Source: Paramyrothecium sp. XJ0827
Lineage: Eukaryota; Ascomycota; Sordariomycetes; Hypocreales; Stachybotryaceae
DNA: 64,000 nucleotides
Direction: 5' to 3'
NCBI GenBank assembly: GCA_020881915.1
Contig: JAJFPB010000002.1
Coordinates: forward strand, 5,467,001 to 5,531,000
Under the pieces are notes generated by a model. That model ran no database searches and was not told the DNA's origin. It worked only from the letters and a program-made list of their open reading frames with translations. Position numbers and translations under genes: made by a program. Shown one piece after another: positions 34,406-43,883 of the stretch; position 1 is the first letter of the stretch; each line of letters opens with the position of its first letter.

Positions 34406-35924
34406 TCAACCAATGTTTTTAATATGGTTGGTTACCAAGCAAGTCCAGTCAGAGTCGCCAACGTAAATCGTGTGTCCATCGTCATGGCTCTTTCCAGTGC
34501 TGATGGTGTCACCGAATTGCCAGAAGGCATCACCGGCCATGCCGTTCGCAGCCAAGGATGTGGCCTGCCAGGCGCCCTCGACACCGCAATGGTTAGTTGT
34601 GTATCCGTCTAGAAGAGAACGGGTTGATTAGCATGAGATGAACCAAAATCGCTTGAGGCATAGTCTTTGCTATCGAACAGCAAATTTACTCACATTCCTC
34701 AAAGAAGCACGGCTTTCCGGCCGCAGCACAGAGAGCAGCATGGCTCTTGACCCAGCCGTTGCCCCATTCAGCAGTCGTACTCCCTATGGTTGTTAGCTCT
34801 AGTCCACATCAAACATTTCTGTCATGGGATTTCACTCACAGGACTCGGGGTAGAGATGGAATGTCGCGAAGTCGAGGGTTTTGATTCCCAAATTCTTCTG
34901 CCAGTCCACACCTTCGCTGTACTGATAGGGGTAGCTGCCATCGCCGGGGAGACCAAAGCCCTCGTCACCAAGAGTCACCAGGTGGTTCGGGTCAAGTGAC
35001 TTGATATACTGCGACACAGAAGTTGCCCAGTTGAAGATGATGTCGGTACTGCAGCCTGCACAGCGCGGCTCGTTGGCCAGTTCCCAGGCCAAGATAGCCT
35101 TGGAGTTGACGTAGCGGTTCACCACGGCGCGGATGTACGCACGATACTGATTCTGTGCTGCCGTGTTGGTGTACCAGCTTGTTTTAGAGCCACCGAAGGC
35201 GTTGACGTAAGCGTTGATGCCTCCATAATCGTTCCAGTTGTTGACAAAGTTGATGATAAGCTTGACGCCGCGCGCCTCTGCGGCCGCCACGATAGCATCC
35301 AGCCGCTGCAGACCTGTGGCACCCGTGTTGATCTCAGATCCCGATGCAGAGAGATACTGGAACCAAGTGGTGTCGCCCCCTGGCTTTTGGTTGACGTCGT
35401 TGAATCCCCAGACTCGGAGAATCTTCAGGCCCGATTGAGCTATATGGCTCATAACCAGGTCCGCGTCGCTCTTGGACGACAACATACTGCACCAGTAGCA
35501 GTTGGTTCCTGCAAAGTACTTGACGGTGCCATCGATGTTGAACTTGGTGCCGCTTGTCTTTGGGAAACCTGTGCCAGCAGGGGGCTGCGAGGTAGACGTA
35601 GAACGGGTGCTAGTTGAAGACGAGCGCGAGCTTGTAGAGGAGAAACGTGAAGAGGTCGACGACGGCCTGATGCTTGTTGAGGTCGTGGTCGGCCCAGGGT
35701 TCCCAGCTCCTATTCACTCATTAATCGAACATACTATTTTGAGGACATTCATATAACCTACCGGGGATGCACTGGGAATACCAATCATTGTAGAACTGGC
35801 AAATCGCCCCAGCCACGCAAGTGGTAGGTCCCGCCCAGCCGGAACCACCGCATTGCTCGTATAGCTTCGACTGTGCGGATGCGCCAGCAGCCAGGCACAA
35901 AAGCCCGGCAAGAATGGACTTCAT
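34406..35924 (-). CDS. Endo-beta-1,4-mannanase, CBM1 plus GH5 subfamily 7, 441 aa
   Basis: Secreted enzyme cutting internal beta-1,4 bonds of mannan. Four exons: 35762-35924, 34840-35709, 34694-34783 and 34406-34608. Order: signal peptide ([17 protein letters not shown]), a CBM1 cellulose-binding module at about residues 19-54 ([15 protein letters not shown] to YSQCIPG), a Ser/Thr/Arg-rich linker, then the GH5 barrel from about residue 100. The acid/base is the Glu of WELANEP (about 268) and the nucleophile lies in FEEYG (about 373-374). Phrases such as [16 protein letters not shown] and [13 protein letters not shown] match fungal Man5A-type mannanases closely. Here the CBM1 is N-terminal, whereas the Trichoderma enzyme carries it at the C-terminus. 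The intron after residue 54 separates module and linker. Confidence 0.95.
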
Positions 35925-37670
35925 GGTGTATTCACACAAGGATCAAGATCAAGGCACTAGAGTGGTTTGCTAAGCATTTCAGTCTGCCAAGAATTGAGGG
36001 GCGCCAAGAACAGTGGCTTTCGCAGTGTCTTATAGATTTCTGGCTCGAGAGCTTGACCAAAAGATCATGGAAACATGTGGCCCCGTCTTGCCCCATGAAC
36101 CAACGCAAACCCCGATTTGTATTCCCATCAATAGCATCGTTGCCGGCACCCTCACCTAGCAGCTGCCAGTAACAGCATCCTCCACTTTGCCTCATCCAAT
36201 CGGACAAGGTCCAAAGGACGGGATTGTGCACATGGTCCTCATTAGTACAGTGCGCTAACTCAAGCAGAATAGGCGAAATAGTTCTTTGTGAATTGAACCA
36301 CTCATAACATAGACCGCGGAACCTCGCCTCCCGGTTAGCTGCTTGCGGCATAGCGATTGGTCGAGCCCTGTATGTGTCGTCTTAAAATGACACGACGTGC
36401 ATACAAATGCTACATCCCGGCATGGGATTCACTCGCCACGCTGCCGATGGTCTCGACAATTTCTGGTGCCCATCTAATCTAATATTTAATCCCAGTTCTT
36501 CCAGTGAAGTGATCTCAATGCGTATATGGCGCGTAGACGTGAATCCCACGGCAAATTTGGGGTTTTGGACGTCGAAAATACTGAACATATGGTGCGACGA
36601 TTTGACACAATGATCTTTTAAAGAAACAATTCAGTACTCTTTTGCACGGCAAAAGCCAGACTACCGGCACAGAAATCCGGTTCGCGAAACAGATCAGCAT
36701 CTCAGCCACTCGGATCTTCGGCGCAAGAAGTGCATGGGTATGCACAAATAAGTCCATATGCATGCAGACTAGGTTCTAGCGAGCCCGGAAGGAAGAATGC
36801 GGGCGGGGGAAGCTACCCCGTCAATGGCCCAAGTAGATGTGGCTTCCAGAGTATAGACTGCTCTCATGTCTTTAGGCGGTATAGGTAGATTGCCGTCACA
36901 GTAACCCTCGCGTGGAACTAATTTAACGAAACTTGATTTCAATCAAGGTCATTGAATCCAGGCTCTTGCCAGCATTCTTTCTACTACGCATGTTTGCCAA
37001 TATGTCACAGACATAAAAGACTTGTATCACTTCGTCGACTCGGTCGCCATCAAGATTGGCCTTGCTATTGACTAAAAATTTTGTGATTCAGGATTCTCAA
37101 TTGTGATTTTGTTCAACCACGACCTCTAGATCTGAATCCGCGCTACGCGCCTTGATTTACAGATGATTGACCAGTCTCATGCAGAACCATGAGTAGGGGA
37201 ATGTAATGAACGAAATATTCACGAGACTAGCGAGCGAGTAAACCCCTCGTTCTTGCAACCGATATCAAGAGAGTCTATTAGTCGGCAACGGCTCATGACG
37301 AAGTGTAATCCAGAAGGGTATGATACTGATATTGGACACAGCATGTCAATTAGCAGCCGCGCATAGCCAGCTGATGCTGTACAGATTAGTGTTGAGGAAA
37401 GTATCAATCGGGCGCCACCAACTATAGCCGATGATTTCTCCGGTTCTGAAGCAATTCGTCCGCCATACAGACTATCGGCAGTATACGGATGGCGCTATTG
37501 GTTTACCGAACTTGATGGACGATTTGAGATGTTCCCTGCGATTATCGACGCCGTGCACAAGCGTATGTTGGATGGAGGAGGGCAACTTGAGAAACCATGA
37601 CCACAGCGACTGTTGTTGTTGAACAAAGGTAGTAGCATCGTATACATCCGACACTTCAGACCCATATTTG
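35925..37670. other. Intergenic, 1.75 kb
   Basis: Upstream of the mannanase and downstream of the unrecognised minus-strand gene. Many short ORFs, none protein-like. TA-rich patches occur near 36900-37100. No repeat or RNA gene recognised. Confidence 0.4.
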
Positions 37671-37973
37671 CTATGATGCAGGGTCGGCTCTGCGATATTT
37701 GCTGCTTCTCTTCCCTCCGTATGCCTCCTCCTCGGTTTCCAGTGCAGCCAGCTCAGCTAACAACTCCTTTTCCTCCTCTGTAGGTTCTTCTACTACCGCC
37801 TTTTTCGCCTCTCGTAACAGGAGGGGATTATTTTGCTTCTTTGGCTTTACCTTAGATGCAATTTGTGCTGGATACACTTCCTGCAAGCCTGCGCTTTTTG
37901 CAGCCAGGCGGCGTCGTTCGTCACATCCAGATCGCATCGCAGGTACCCCTGATCCTCTCTCTCTCGATTCCAT
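37671..37973 (-). CDS. Possible C-terminal exon or small charged protein
   Basis: A 100-codon ORF encoding a basic then acidic, helix-prone sequence (TEEEKELLAELAALETEEEAY near its end). It can be joined to the upstream gene at 38021-39028 by a donor GTATGC inside the VCML codons and an acceptor just before MESRER, in matching phase. Another acceptor choice gives a different C-terminus, so the join is uncertain. Composition suggests coding, but there is no recognised domain. Confidence 0.35.
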   Translation of the reverse strand: MESRERGSGVPAMRSGCDERRRLAAKSAGLQEVYPAQIASKVKPKKQNNPLLLREAKKAVVEEPTEEEKELLAELAALETEEEAYGGKRSSKYRRADPAS

Positions 37974-38020
37974 GCCTCGAAGCCAACAAAGAGCAGAAAT
38001 ATGTCCACTAGACGCCGCTT

Positions 38021-39028
38021 TCAGTCAAGGTCGGGCAGCATACAAACCTGAGACAAAACCTGAGTGTTGACCATGACATGGAAGCACCAGTCAACGTAGA
38101 GCTGGATTTCTTGCGCTTCCATGACTTTGCCAGGATTTTGCTCCCTGAATGCCTCCACGAACCGAAGCGCTGATATGCCATCTGGCCGAAACGCAGGTCT
38201 CGTGAAGGCAAATGGTGCCCATTGCCGGTAACCATCATTCGACAACGGGGCTTCTCGATAACACTTAAGAATTACCAGAAATAAGAACGTCTCCAGAGTT
38301 TCGTCAAAAAGCTCCCGGCAAATATCAAAGTGTTCGTGTTTGTGCAAGCCAAATTGTTTGATTTGTGCCAGTCCGATGAGATGGGTGCTGGGATGCCGAG
38401 CTATATGAATTAGTGGTGTGATTTGCTCACATTCCAAAAGCGCCTTGATGCCTTTACAAGTACACTGCTGATCGCCGTGAGTGCGTCTGTACGCGGGTAT
38501 CCAGTATGAAAGGCGCTGCATCGCAGGCTGTAGAGACCGATTCTTGAGATACTCGGGCTTCAAAATTGGCAAAGGGCCGTCTAAGACTGAATCCTTAAAG
38601 AGCTTTGTGTCATCAGGTGAACTCCGAGCCTGTTCAAGCTTCGATGTCTCGTCAACTGCTTGGCGGACCATGTTGCCGAATATCTCTGAGACATTCCACA
38701 GTTCAGGTGCCCAAATCTCCCGTGACTCTCTGGGCGACCTGACAAGAGGCTCGGAATTTCCGTGGACCTCTTTGAATGATTGATAACTGCGCTTATACCA
38801 CTGATCTTGCCGATTCGTGCGCATGGGTACGACGTTGAAATGATGGCGGAAGAAGCTTCCGAGCGACTCATAAAGTTGATCCATGGTGGCTTGATAGACT
38901 GCTCTTGGGGTAGTTGACTTTCGTTTTCGGGGAATAAGAGTCAAGCAAGAGCATTTGTGTAGATATTGCAGGCCCAGTTGTATATTTGTAGATCTGGTGG
39001 GATTTCGCGTTGTGGCTGCGCGGACCAT
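38021..39028 (-). CDS. Hypothetical protein, 335 aa or 287 aa
   Basis: I do not recognise the family. The ORF is long and protein-like, with balanced composition and helix-prone segments (LIGLAQIKQFGLHKHEHFDICRELFDETLETFLFLVILKCY). The ATG at 38884 (MDQLYESLGSFFRHHFNVV) is the more natural start; the upstream 48 codons are basic and low in structure. A CTCKG motif is the only clustered-cysteine feature. The ORF ends shortly after an apparent splice donor, so the true C-terminus may continue into 37671-37973. No signal peptide or membrane helix is evident. Confidence 0.5.
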   Translation of the reverse strand: MVRAATTRNPTRSTNIQLGLQYLHKCSCLTLIPRKRKSTTPRAVYQATMDQLYESLGSFFRHHFNVVPMRTNRQDQWYKRSYQSFKEVHGNSEPLVRSPRESREIWAPELWNVSEIFGNMVRQAVDETSKLEQARSSPDDTKLFKDSVLDGPLPILKPEYLKNRSLQPAMQRLSYWIPAYRRTHGDQQCTCKGIKALLECEQITPLIHIARHPSTHLIGLAQIKQFGLHKHEHFDICRELFDETLETFLFLVILKCYREAPLSNDGYRQWAPFAFTRPAFRPDGISALRFVEAFREQNPGKVMEAQEIQLYVDWCFHVMVNTQVLSQVCMLPDLD

Positions 39029-39522
39029 TCTGGCAACAACCCCTGGACGTGCGCGTGTCCGATCGAAATGCGAAACGACTAGTTACGCCAGGCTTCAGCC
39101 AATTCTACCGGTTTATCTTTCGTCAAAGATCCAGACCATGGTGATTAGACGTCAATAGTGATATCCTAAAGAACGATACATTTACTATTCCTTATCTAGC
39201 CAGACAATGAAGACTCATATTCATTCGATTTATTCCACACAAAGCCTTCCTTGACACGCACTGTTGGACGAATAAACTTGCTAGAACTTACAAATGCCCT
39301 TTCAGCACGTGTGCCTTCGGCATATCTCCCGGCGCAAAACAAAAGTACGGCCGGGTTAGGCATCTTTTTTGAAGGAATGCCAAATGCCGGCCAGTGGTCA
39401 GGCTCCCGTGACATTTCTTCTAGTGCCTTCATCGCGCACGTCGCTTGGCTTCATAGGATGCAAAAAAGTCATTTTTTACAGCAGTTTTTTATGTCACAAT
39501 TGACTGGTCCCTCATCCTCAGA
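39029..39522. other. Intergenic, about 500 bp
   Basis: Upstream of the hypothetical gene and downstream of the acetyltransferase, both on the minus strand. A 153-codon plus-strand ORF crossing into the acetyltransferase is its antisense shadow. Confidence 0.45.
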
Positions 39523-40311
39523 TCAATCGTCTAGACTTCTCCCAGGTTTTCTCCTCATGTACTGGATGACATATCTCCCCCATTTCCCCGACCCCTTCTC
39601 TTCCATGACCGCCTCATCTTCCCGCGGAGCTCTGGGTGCATATTTATCCAAATCAATGTCTAGAACCCTTACACTCTCAAATCCAAATTTTGAATACGCC
39701 GCGACAGCCTGATGAGACGAATGCACCCATATCGAGAGACCCAGCTTGTCGGCAATAGCGTTGCCGTGCCGCAGTAGGGCGCTCCCAACTCCTTCAGATT
39801 GGCGAGATGGCGACACAATAAGACCGATCACAAACATGCAAGGGATGTCTGCAGGGACTACATTTGTGATCCATTCGTTCATATCGGCGTCTTCTACAGC
39901 ATGTAGACGGTCGATTGAGTCCGGGTCCTGGTTCCCACGTTCTTCGGTGTTGCGCTGCATCTTTCCTGGGTCTTCACCATTTGATCGGGTCTGATCTGCT
40001 GGCTTCTCATCCTGTGGTCCTCGCCATGGAATATTTTCTTGATTCACGCCCCGGCACGCCCAACCAGCGTGTCCCACGATTTCACCCGTGCGTGCGTCTA
40101 CGGCTTTGACGTAGATGTATGTTTTCCGATGGAGTGTTTCCGCAAAATTGGCCCGGGCAATGCCATACATGTCGTAAGAGTTCCGGCCAAGCTCTTTCAC
40201 CAATGTATGAGGATCAACGGAAAAAGCACTGGCGCTGATCTGGGCGCATGTTTGGACATCAGCGTAATTCATAGGCAGTATGACAACCTCTGCGTGCTTG
40301 TCGGAAGACAT
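39523..40311 (-). CDS. GNAT-family N-acetyltransferase, 262 aa
   Basis: Single-exon gene. The N-terminal part (MNYADVQTCAQISASAFSVD) is the usual first strand and helix of fungal GNAT proteins. The acetyl-CoA-binding motif A reads IGLIVSPSRQSEGVGSALLRHG at about residues 163-184, with the Q/R-x-x-G-x-G/A loop as QSEGVG. Motif B follows with HSSHQAVAAYSKFGFE. Between the second strand and motif A there is a hydrophilic insert of about 45 residues (roughly 98-142) rich in Asp, Glu, Asn and Arg, likely a disordered loop. Substrate unknown; a small-molecule or protein amine is possible. No signal peptide, so cytosolic. Confidence 0.87.
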   Translation of the reverse strand: MSSDKHAEVVILPMNYADVQTCAQISASAFSVDPHTLVKELGRNSYDMYGIARANFAETLHRKTYIYVKAVDARTGEIVGHAGWACRGVNQENIPWRGPQDEKPADQTRSNGEDPGKMQRNTEERGNQDPDSIDRLHAVEDADMNEWITNVVPADIPCMFVIGLIVSPSRQSEGVGSALLRHGNAIADKLGLSIWVHSSHQAVAAYSKFGFESVRVLDIDLDKYAPRAPREDEAVMEEKGSGKWGRYVIQYMRRKPGRSLDD

Positions 40312-40743
40312 GATGACAATCTAGTTTTCTACCAGCAGCCAAGAAAATGATATGCTGCGTTGTAAAAGATCTGAAACTGGACATGATGGTCGAATGTTGC
40401 CAAAAATTCGGCAAGATATACCGGGATACTGCATTTCGAGGATGCCGTGTTCCGATCTACATATCGGTGTGACTCTTCCGGAGTCTGCAAAAGTGCCGCA
40501 ACTACTCCCGGCAATTCAAGCTAGTCCTGTTTGTACGCCAGCGGGCCAGCCTAAACTGCAGGTTGATCACTAACTCAAGCCGGCATGCTGACTGGCCAGG
40601 TAGTGCGTGCACAAATTCTCATTTTTGGCCGCATGAGTTCTACGAGCCTGTTCAAACCTTGGGTCAACCCATACCCAGGTCCAGGCTAAGTCGTTACATG
40701 GACATGATTAAAACTTCTTAAAAGCAGTAAGTTGGTGATACTT
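40312..40743. other. Intergenic, about 430 bp
   Basis: Promoter of the acetyltransferase and 3' flank of the HET gene. Nothing else seen. Confidence 0.5.
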
Positions 40744-42641
40744 CTACAACAGTACTGGGAAAATTAAACTAGGCAGTAGTCCTCCCATGATCCCACTGCC
40801 GTAGGTTGGATAGGTCTTGAAAGTTCTTGACTCTTGATACTTAGTAGGAGACACCAGCTCGTATGTACCTAAACGCTTTTGGCGTAATACGAACGGATCT
40901 GAGGAGCCAGACAGCACCACGATAGTATCACTAGCTTGAACTTTCCCAGAAATTCCAAGAGCCCCGCTGGAATCAAGGAAGAAGTTTTGGTCACGAGTTA
41001 GGTGGCCAAAGTCCCTCATGCATCCAACCAATGTCTCAGCGCTTGTATCCGGAAATTGCCCACCACTGACGAGGCTGGATACCCAAGCGCGTACTTCTGC
41101 TGTATCGTATCTTGTTGTTAAATAGTACAAAAATAGAAATTGATGTAGTTTTTGCTGGATGGAGATTCGATCATCGTCAGATGAAATTGAGGAGATGAAT
41201 TCCTGCAAAAGCACACAGCGTGACGCAAAGTCCTCTTTAAAACGTGAGAATTGGCTGCTCTTCCATCTATCATTGCCTACCCATGGCCACGATGAGACGG
41301 GGAATACAGCACTTATCCTATCGCTTATCAGAGCTATTCTCAACCCTGGGACGCACAGCGATCTCATACCGTCCAAATACTTTATGCTTGTGCATGGATG
41401 TCCCTGATCACCATCAAGCTTTCCAACCCAGTGTATGTCCTTGCCCAACTCGGGTGAACTGAAATCAGGAACCCAGGATGGGCATCCAGGTGGTTTAGAC
41501 CGATGGCACGCCCAGTAAAGAACTTCGAGTGAATTGGAAGAGTGAATAACCACTTTTGTCACGCCAATGTAGAGCTCAATGAGATCGCGACCGTAGTCCA
41601 CAGGGATCATACCAAGGCTTTTGGGCAAAAGGCTTCGCAGACCATAGACTAGATCACGCGGGACGGAAGCTTGCTTGTGAGCCATGATAAAGAGGAAATT
41701 TCCAATCAATGGGTTGTCCGACTGCAAATTGAATGGCATCGTTGGGTTCCATGGCTCTCCCAACATGCTTATTGTGCTAATGACAATGTCCCGAAATTGG
41801 TAGCCAAAAACGCAACGAGATTCACCGCAATAGACCAGGTATTTTCGGCTCAGAAGCATTTCTTGAACTGTCCACACACGCGTCCAGTACAATTTACCCA
41901 CAAGTTCCTGAAGGCCCAGTCGTATCATGAGCCCTTCGCCTAAATTATTTTAGCCCTGGACTCACTATGATACTGAGAAGTCCAATCACCGAAGGCTCAC
42001 AAGAACTTGAAGAAATCACATACCATGAGGCTCTGCTAGCAATTGTTTTCGCCGCAAAACCCATTTACCTAACCAGCTTTTCTCCCCGGGCCTAGAGGCA
42101 CCGATCACATGGGATTTTAGAACTTTTCCTCACGAACGTTGGAATCACCTAAATAAGTCTTTGAAGCTGTCGGCTGAAGAAGAGATTGCTTCGGGAGAAT
42201 GTAAGACATGGCTGCTTGAACGTTTCTGTTACTTGGCCCCAGCCAAACCAATGTTTGCTTGGCATTGCGATAGATGTCTCCCATCATCTCAACTTGTGAG
42301 TTTTGCTCTCCCAGCGAGGACTGATTGATGCAAATGGCATCGATCCAGAGATAGCGCACGGTGAATTGGTTCCGCAGCCGTCGTATTGCCGATTCAGCAT
42401 TAGCGGTGATGAGAAGAGTTGCCACATCACACTGCACCCGCAGATCCTTGCTTTGACCGCCCCACGTACATGACAGGGCCTCGTAGCTACGAGGGTTGTC
42501 AATGGATGTTTCTTGCAGCAAGATACATATCGGCGCAGCTTTGTCAACGCTTGGGATAATTCTAAGAATGCGGATATTTCTTGGATGTGAAAGGGGCTTG
42601 TAACTGTAGAATGACTCCATGTTTTGTTGGGATTGCTCCAT
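40744..42641 (-). CDS. HET-domain protein (heterokaryon incompatibility type), 582 aa
   Basis: Three exons: 42134-42641, 42024-42068 (a 15-codon microexon) and 40744-41939. The HET domain begins at about residue 52 with YEALSCTWGG. It continues through YLWIDAICINQSSLGEQNSQV and IYRNAKQTLVWLGP, the three conserved blocks of the family. After the microexon the second half of the domain reads ELVGKLYWTRVWTVQEM, the usual RVWVVQE block. The C-terminal about 350 residues include RDLVYGLRSLLP and VDYGRDLIELY, as in many HET proteins, but no repeat domain. The family triggers growth arrest or cell death when hyphae of unlike genotype fuse; a role here is by homology. It is divergent from the Hsp70-like gene at 43884. 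Confidence 0.9.
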
Positions 42642-43883
42642 GGCTTAACAAGTGGGCATAACTTGATTGGCAAGAATGCGCTTCAAACAAATGTTTATGT
42701 TGCCCTTCTAATGCTCAAGAGGTCTTGGAATCGACCTCTATATCCCACACAGAGGTGGAATGCTGAGTTGAAAGACCGAGCTCAAATAAAAGGGGGCTCT
42801 TGGAAAAAGAATAATCCGGATTGACCCTTTACTTGTTGGCGAAGAACTGCGGTTGTGGCGATGCTGTACTATTAAAACGGAAGCAGTAGGGATAGGTGCA
42901 TTAGGGTTAGTATTGCGCCGCTAAAATGGCAAAACAAGCAATATACAGAGTAAATCCCTAAGATAAGAGTGCTAATAACGTGCCCGACACCGTTATTGAT
43001 GATACATCATCTCTCGTGTTAATGACGAATCATTACCCTGTTTGGTCGTCCGCCTTCTTATGTCAAATGACAAGTTCACGTCCAGGCGTTATGGACTGGC
43101 AATAAAAAAAGTCCAGAAGTTTACATCAGATAACTTGCCATGCCGGAAGCCCTCTAGATAGCTGGTACCCATTGCCTAAATTTAGGACGCGAAGGCGGTG
43201 TCCATGGGATATCCACCAGCGAGTGGGCTGAAGCTGCTAGATGTTCTACAAATAAAATAGCACTAACTCAGTTAGGTTTGTTCACCCATACCATGGATCT
43301 CATGGCATGATTGCAACGTCGAACAGTGACTAGCTAGTATTAGGAACTTCGGTTTTTCCATAGGCGATTGGCCATGGTGTATTTGGAGCTGAAACACGGT
43401 GGGTGTCAGCGAGGGCTTCTACTTTTTGCATGTAACCTTGGGCGGTCACCACAATTTGGCCGTCCGCTTGAAAATGCTCAGCCCCAGGTGGCGCGTAGGA
43501 TTGTTGGTTCAATGAAAAGGGAACCTGGTATCAGTTAATTCCTGTTAAGCGTCGTTCCCAACTCGCCGATAGAAAATTCGCATTCCATCTAATTCAATGG
43601 TGTCATGCGCACAAGGAAATTGAAAATGCCCTGGAAACTGTTGCAAAAGCTTCTAGTATCATCTTTTTCGTCCAAAAACGCACGATTGCGCATTCTGAAG
43701 TTGAAGGTCTAAATAGATTCACTAACACCTTGGCGGTACACTGCGATCACAACCAACAAATCGGCCATGCCGATGAAGAATGCTACAGTCAACTATAAAT
43801 ACCCCCAATCGCATTTGCATTCACACAAGCTCGTTTACGGACGACTGATCTTAATCTCCAGGAACAGAAGACGTTGACCCAAT
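42642..43883. promoter_or_regulatory. Divergent region between HET and Hsp70-like genes
   Basis: 1.24 kb containing the starts of both genes. A single telomere-like ttagggttag occurs at 42901 but is not repeated. No ORF is convincing. Confidence 0.45.

Noticed and set aside
42901..42910. Telomere-like ttagggttag
   Set aside because: Single occurrence without tandem repeats; not an internal telomere.
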